From: Caulobacter sp. UNC358MFTsu5.1
GTDB lineage: Bacteria; Pseudomonadota; Alphaproteobacteria; Caulobacterales; Caulobacteraceae
Assembly (NCBI RefSeq): GCF_000712075.1
Contig: NZ_JONW01000008.1
Span: 310,001-374,000, forward strand
DNA length: 64,000 nucleotides
Direction of reading: 5' to 3'
Shown: positions 62,292 through 64,000 of the stretch, piece after piece
Position numbering within the stretch: position 1 is the first letter of the stretch
Layout: each line of letters begins with the position of its first letter
Notes under the pieces: model-generated
Databases searched by the model: none
What the model was told of the DNA's origin: nothing
The model's input: the letters and a program-made list of their open reading frames with translations, nothing else
Made by a program: the position numbers and the translations under genes

Positions 62292-63743
62292 GTGACTCAA
62301 TTCTCCGATCTCGGCCTCGCCAAGCCCCTGCTGAAGGCGCTGGCCGACAAGGGCTACACCCAGCCCACCCCGATCCAGGAACAGGCCATCCCGACCGTGA
62401 TGTCGGGCCGTGACCTGCTGGGCATCGCCCAGACCGGCACCGGCAAGACCGCCGCCTTCGCCCTGCCGATCCTGCACCGCCTGGCCGAGGACCGCCGTCC
62501 GGCCCCGCGCCGCGGCTTCCGCTGCCTGGTCCTCTCGCCCACCCGCGAGCTGGCCACCCAGATCGCCGACAACTTCAAGGCCTACGGCGCCCACCTGGGC
62601 CTGACCGTGGCCACCATCTTCGGCGGCGTGAAGTACGGCCCGCAGATGAAGGCCCTGGCGGCCGGCGTCGACGTAGTCGTGGCCACCCCCGGCCGCCTGA
62701 TGGACCACCTGGGCGAGAAGTCGGCCCACCTGAACGGCGTCGAGATTTTCGTCCTGGACGAAGCCGACCAGATGCTGGACCTGGGCTTCGTGGTGCCGAT
62801 CCGCAAGATCGCCAGCCAGCTGCCCAAGGACCGCCAGAACCTGTTCTTCTCGGCCACCATGCCGGGCGAGATCGGCAAGCTGGCCGGCGAGCTGCTGAAG
62901 AACCCGGCCCAGGTCTCGATCACCCCGCAGGCCACCACGGTCGAGCGCATCGAGCAGTCGCTGATCTTCATCGAGGCCCAGCGCAAGCGTCCGCTGCTGG
63001 CCGAGCTGCTGGCCGACCGCAGCGTCGAGCGCGCCATCGTCTTCACCCGCACCAAGCGCGGCGCCGACCGCGTGGCCAAGTACCTGACCGCCAGCGGCAT
63101 CGAGAGCGCCTCGATCCACGGCGACAAGACCCAGGGCCAGCGCGAGCGCGCCCTGGCGGCCTTCAAGGCCGGCGAGACCAAGGCCCTGGTGGCGACCGAC
63201 ATCGCCGCGCGCGGCATCGACGTCAACGACGTCAGCCACGTGTTCAACTACGAGCTGCCCAACGTGCCGGAGGCCTATGTCCACCGGATCGGCCGTACGG
63301 CCCGCAAGGGCAAGGACGGCGTGGCTATCAGCTTCTGCGCCGACGACGAGCGTCCGCTGCTGAAGGACATCCAGAAGGCCACCCGCCAGACGATCCCGTC
63401 CTTCGACCGCCGCAACGACAAGGGCCTGGCGGCCGCCGCGGCGGTGGCCGACAAGCTGGCTCCGCCGGAGAAGTACGTCGATCCGCGCCGCGCCGACCCG
63501 CGCAACAACGTGCCCTCGGAACTGCGCCGCCAGCGCAACCGTCCGAACAAGAACGGCGGCCAGAAGGCTCAGGGCCAGGGTCAAGGCCACGGCAAGCCGG
63601 GCGGCCAGAACCGCGGCCGCAACGGCGGCGGCCAGGGCCAGGGCCAGCAGGCCCAAGGTCAAGGCCGCTCGGGCGGCGGCGACTTCCGCGGCCCCAAGCG
63701 CGCGGCGGCCCCGTCGGAGCGCTGGAACCCCATCGACTCGTGA
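62292..63743 (+). CDS. rhlE: DEAD-box ATP-dependent RNA helicase, RhlE type
   Basis: 483 residues from GTG 62292. Helicase motifs: Q motif YTQPTPIQEQAIP, Walker A AQTGTGKTAAFALP, DEAD as VLDEADQML, SAT as FFSATMP, and motif VI HRIGRTARKGK. The C-terminal tail (about 400-483) is rich in Gln/Gly/Arg with repeated GQGQGQ and ends NPIDS, typical of RhlE. It unwinds RNA in ribosome assembly and mRNA turnover in the cytoplasm. A double-hairpin repeat follows the stop. Confidence 0.96.
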   Translation: MTQFSDLGLAKPLLKALADKGYTQPTPIQEQAIPTVMSGRDLLGIAQTGTGKTAAFALPILHRLAEDRRPAPRRGFRCLVLSPTRELATQIADNFKAYGAHLGLTVATIFGGVKYGPQMKALAAGVDVVVATPGRLMDHLGEKSAHLNGVEIFVLDEADQMLDLGFVVPIRKIASQLPKDRQNLFFSATMPGEIGKLAGELLKNPAQVSITPQATTVERIEQSLIFIEAQRKRPLLAELLADRSVERAIVFTRTKRGADRVAKYLTASGIESASIHGDKTQGQRERALAAFKAGETKALVATDIAARGIDVNDVSHVFNYELPNVPEAYVHRIGRTARKGKDGVAISFCADDERPLLKDIQKATRQTIPSFDRRNDKGLAAAAAVADKLAPPEKYVDPRRADPRNNVPSELRRQRNRPNKNGGQKAQGQGQGHGKPGGQNRGRNGGGQGQGQQAQGQGRSGGGDFRGPKRAAAPSERWNPIDS

Positions 63744-63746
63744 TCC

Positions 63747-63833
63747 TGACGGGGACATGCCCTTGCGGCGTGTCCCCAACAGCATCCACGGAGCCAAGAC
63801 TTGGGCACACGCCACGAGGGCGTGTCCCCGTCA
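63747..63833. repeat. GGGGACA-type double-hairpin intergenic repeat (copy 3)
   Basis: The outer arms TGACGGGGACA and TGTCCCCGTCA are perfect. It has an inner hairpin on each side as at 1583 and 29346. It starts 3 bases after the rhlE stop. Confidence 0.88.
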
Positions 63834-63856
63834 GCTTTGGTGGAACTGAAAAAGCA

Positions 63857-63890
63857 AAACGCCCGCCCCGGTCTCCCGGGGCGGGCGTTT
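63857..63890. terminator. Bidirectional terminator between rhlE and secA
   Basis: 15-bp perfect stem AAACGCCCGCCCCGG/CCGGGGCGGGCGTTT with a 4-base loop. It is followed by U-rich sequence on the plus strand and preceded by A-rich sequence that gives U-rich RNA on the minus strand. Confidence 0.95.
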
Positions 63891-63912
63891 TCTTTCGTCA
63901 GACGCTCGGGCT

Positions 63913-64000
63913 TTAGACCAGCGCGCCGTGGCAGTGCTTGAACTTCTTGCCCGAGCCGCAGGGGCAGGCGCCGTTGCGGGCGGTGTATTCCCAGCCTTCC
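63913..64000 (-). CDS. secA: SecA, C-terminal end only (5' part outside window)
   Basis: The 28 codons before TAA 63913-63915 encode EGWEYTARNGACPCGSGKKF followed by KHCHGALV. This is the SecA C-terminal zinc-binding tail with ligands CPCGSG and CH (CxCx8CH). SecA is the preprotein translocase ATPase at the inner membrane. The same zinc motif occurs in some SEC-C proteins, but the ending fits SecA. Confidence 0.85.
   Translation of the reverse strand, partial: EGWEYTARNGACPCGSGKKFKHCHGALV

Overview
The window looks like chromosomal DNA from a Caulobacter-like alphaproteobacterium (Caulobacteraceae). It is very GC-rich throughout, with short intergenic regions and strong GC bias at third codon positions that produces many false antisense reading frames. 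The gene set also fits: MASE1 hybrid kinase, AmpR/class A beta-lactamase pair, DUF4167 protein, MocR regulator, a large autotransporter and many short palindromic intergenic repeats. No tRNA, rRNA, CRISPR array, insertion sequence, integrase or phage gene was found.

Layout. 1-10.4 kb is accessory: a thiolase 3' end, a DUF3617 lipoprotein, a small acetyltransferase, divergent ampR/bla, a MASE1-PAS hybrid histidine kinase, a glutathione transferase, a LysR regulator divergent from two short-chain dehydrogenases, and an OmpA-like lipoprotein. From about 10.7 to 52.4 kb runs a housekeeping backbone, nearly all on the minus strand: mutT, comF-grxC-nitrilase-DUF1178, lysC, ptsP, rodZ, ispG, prfA, prmC, DUF4167 and clpB, with ubiG on the plus strand and the secA 3' end at the right edge. 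Accessory genes are interleaved. Between prfA and prmC lie MOSC, YihY, GNAT and GH38 genes. Between ispG and prfA lie DUF1993, a molybdopterin-fold protein, LysE/MocR, OsmC and VOC/TetR genes. Between ptsP and lysC lie glycine-zipper, EamA, GST and AraC genes. Between ubiG and DUF1178 lie glycine-zipper proteins and a LytTR/hydrolase pair. From 52.4 to 63.7 kb are a xylosidase-type GH43 with its MFS transporter, a PRC-barrel protein, a 1996-residue autotransporter and an RhlE-type RNA helicase.

How the genes work together. Several regulator-target pairs carry visible operator candidates: LysR/SDR, MocR/LysE, TetR/VOC-like, membrane LytTR/alpha-beta hydrolase with direct repeats exactly 21 bp apart, and the MFS-GH43 operon with a 13-bp motif one base away from the Caulobacter xylose operator as I recall it. 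The backbone genes serve translation termination (prfA, prmC), isoprenoid and ubiquinone synthesis (ispG, ubiG), cell shape (rodZ), nitrogen PTS (ptsP), lysine/threonine biosynthesis (lysC), proteostasis (clpB) and secretion (secA). At least five families of intergenic inverted repeats recur across the window, almost always just 3' of genes. I did not find a clearly novel multi-gene defence or biosynthetic system. The least explained items are the repeat families, the cytosolic GH38-like protein, the LytTR/hydrolase pair and the TonB-like protein lying between rodZ and ispG.
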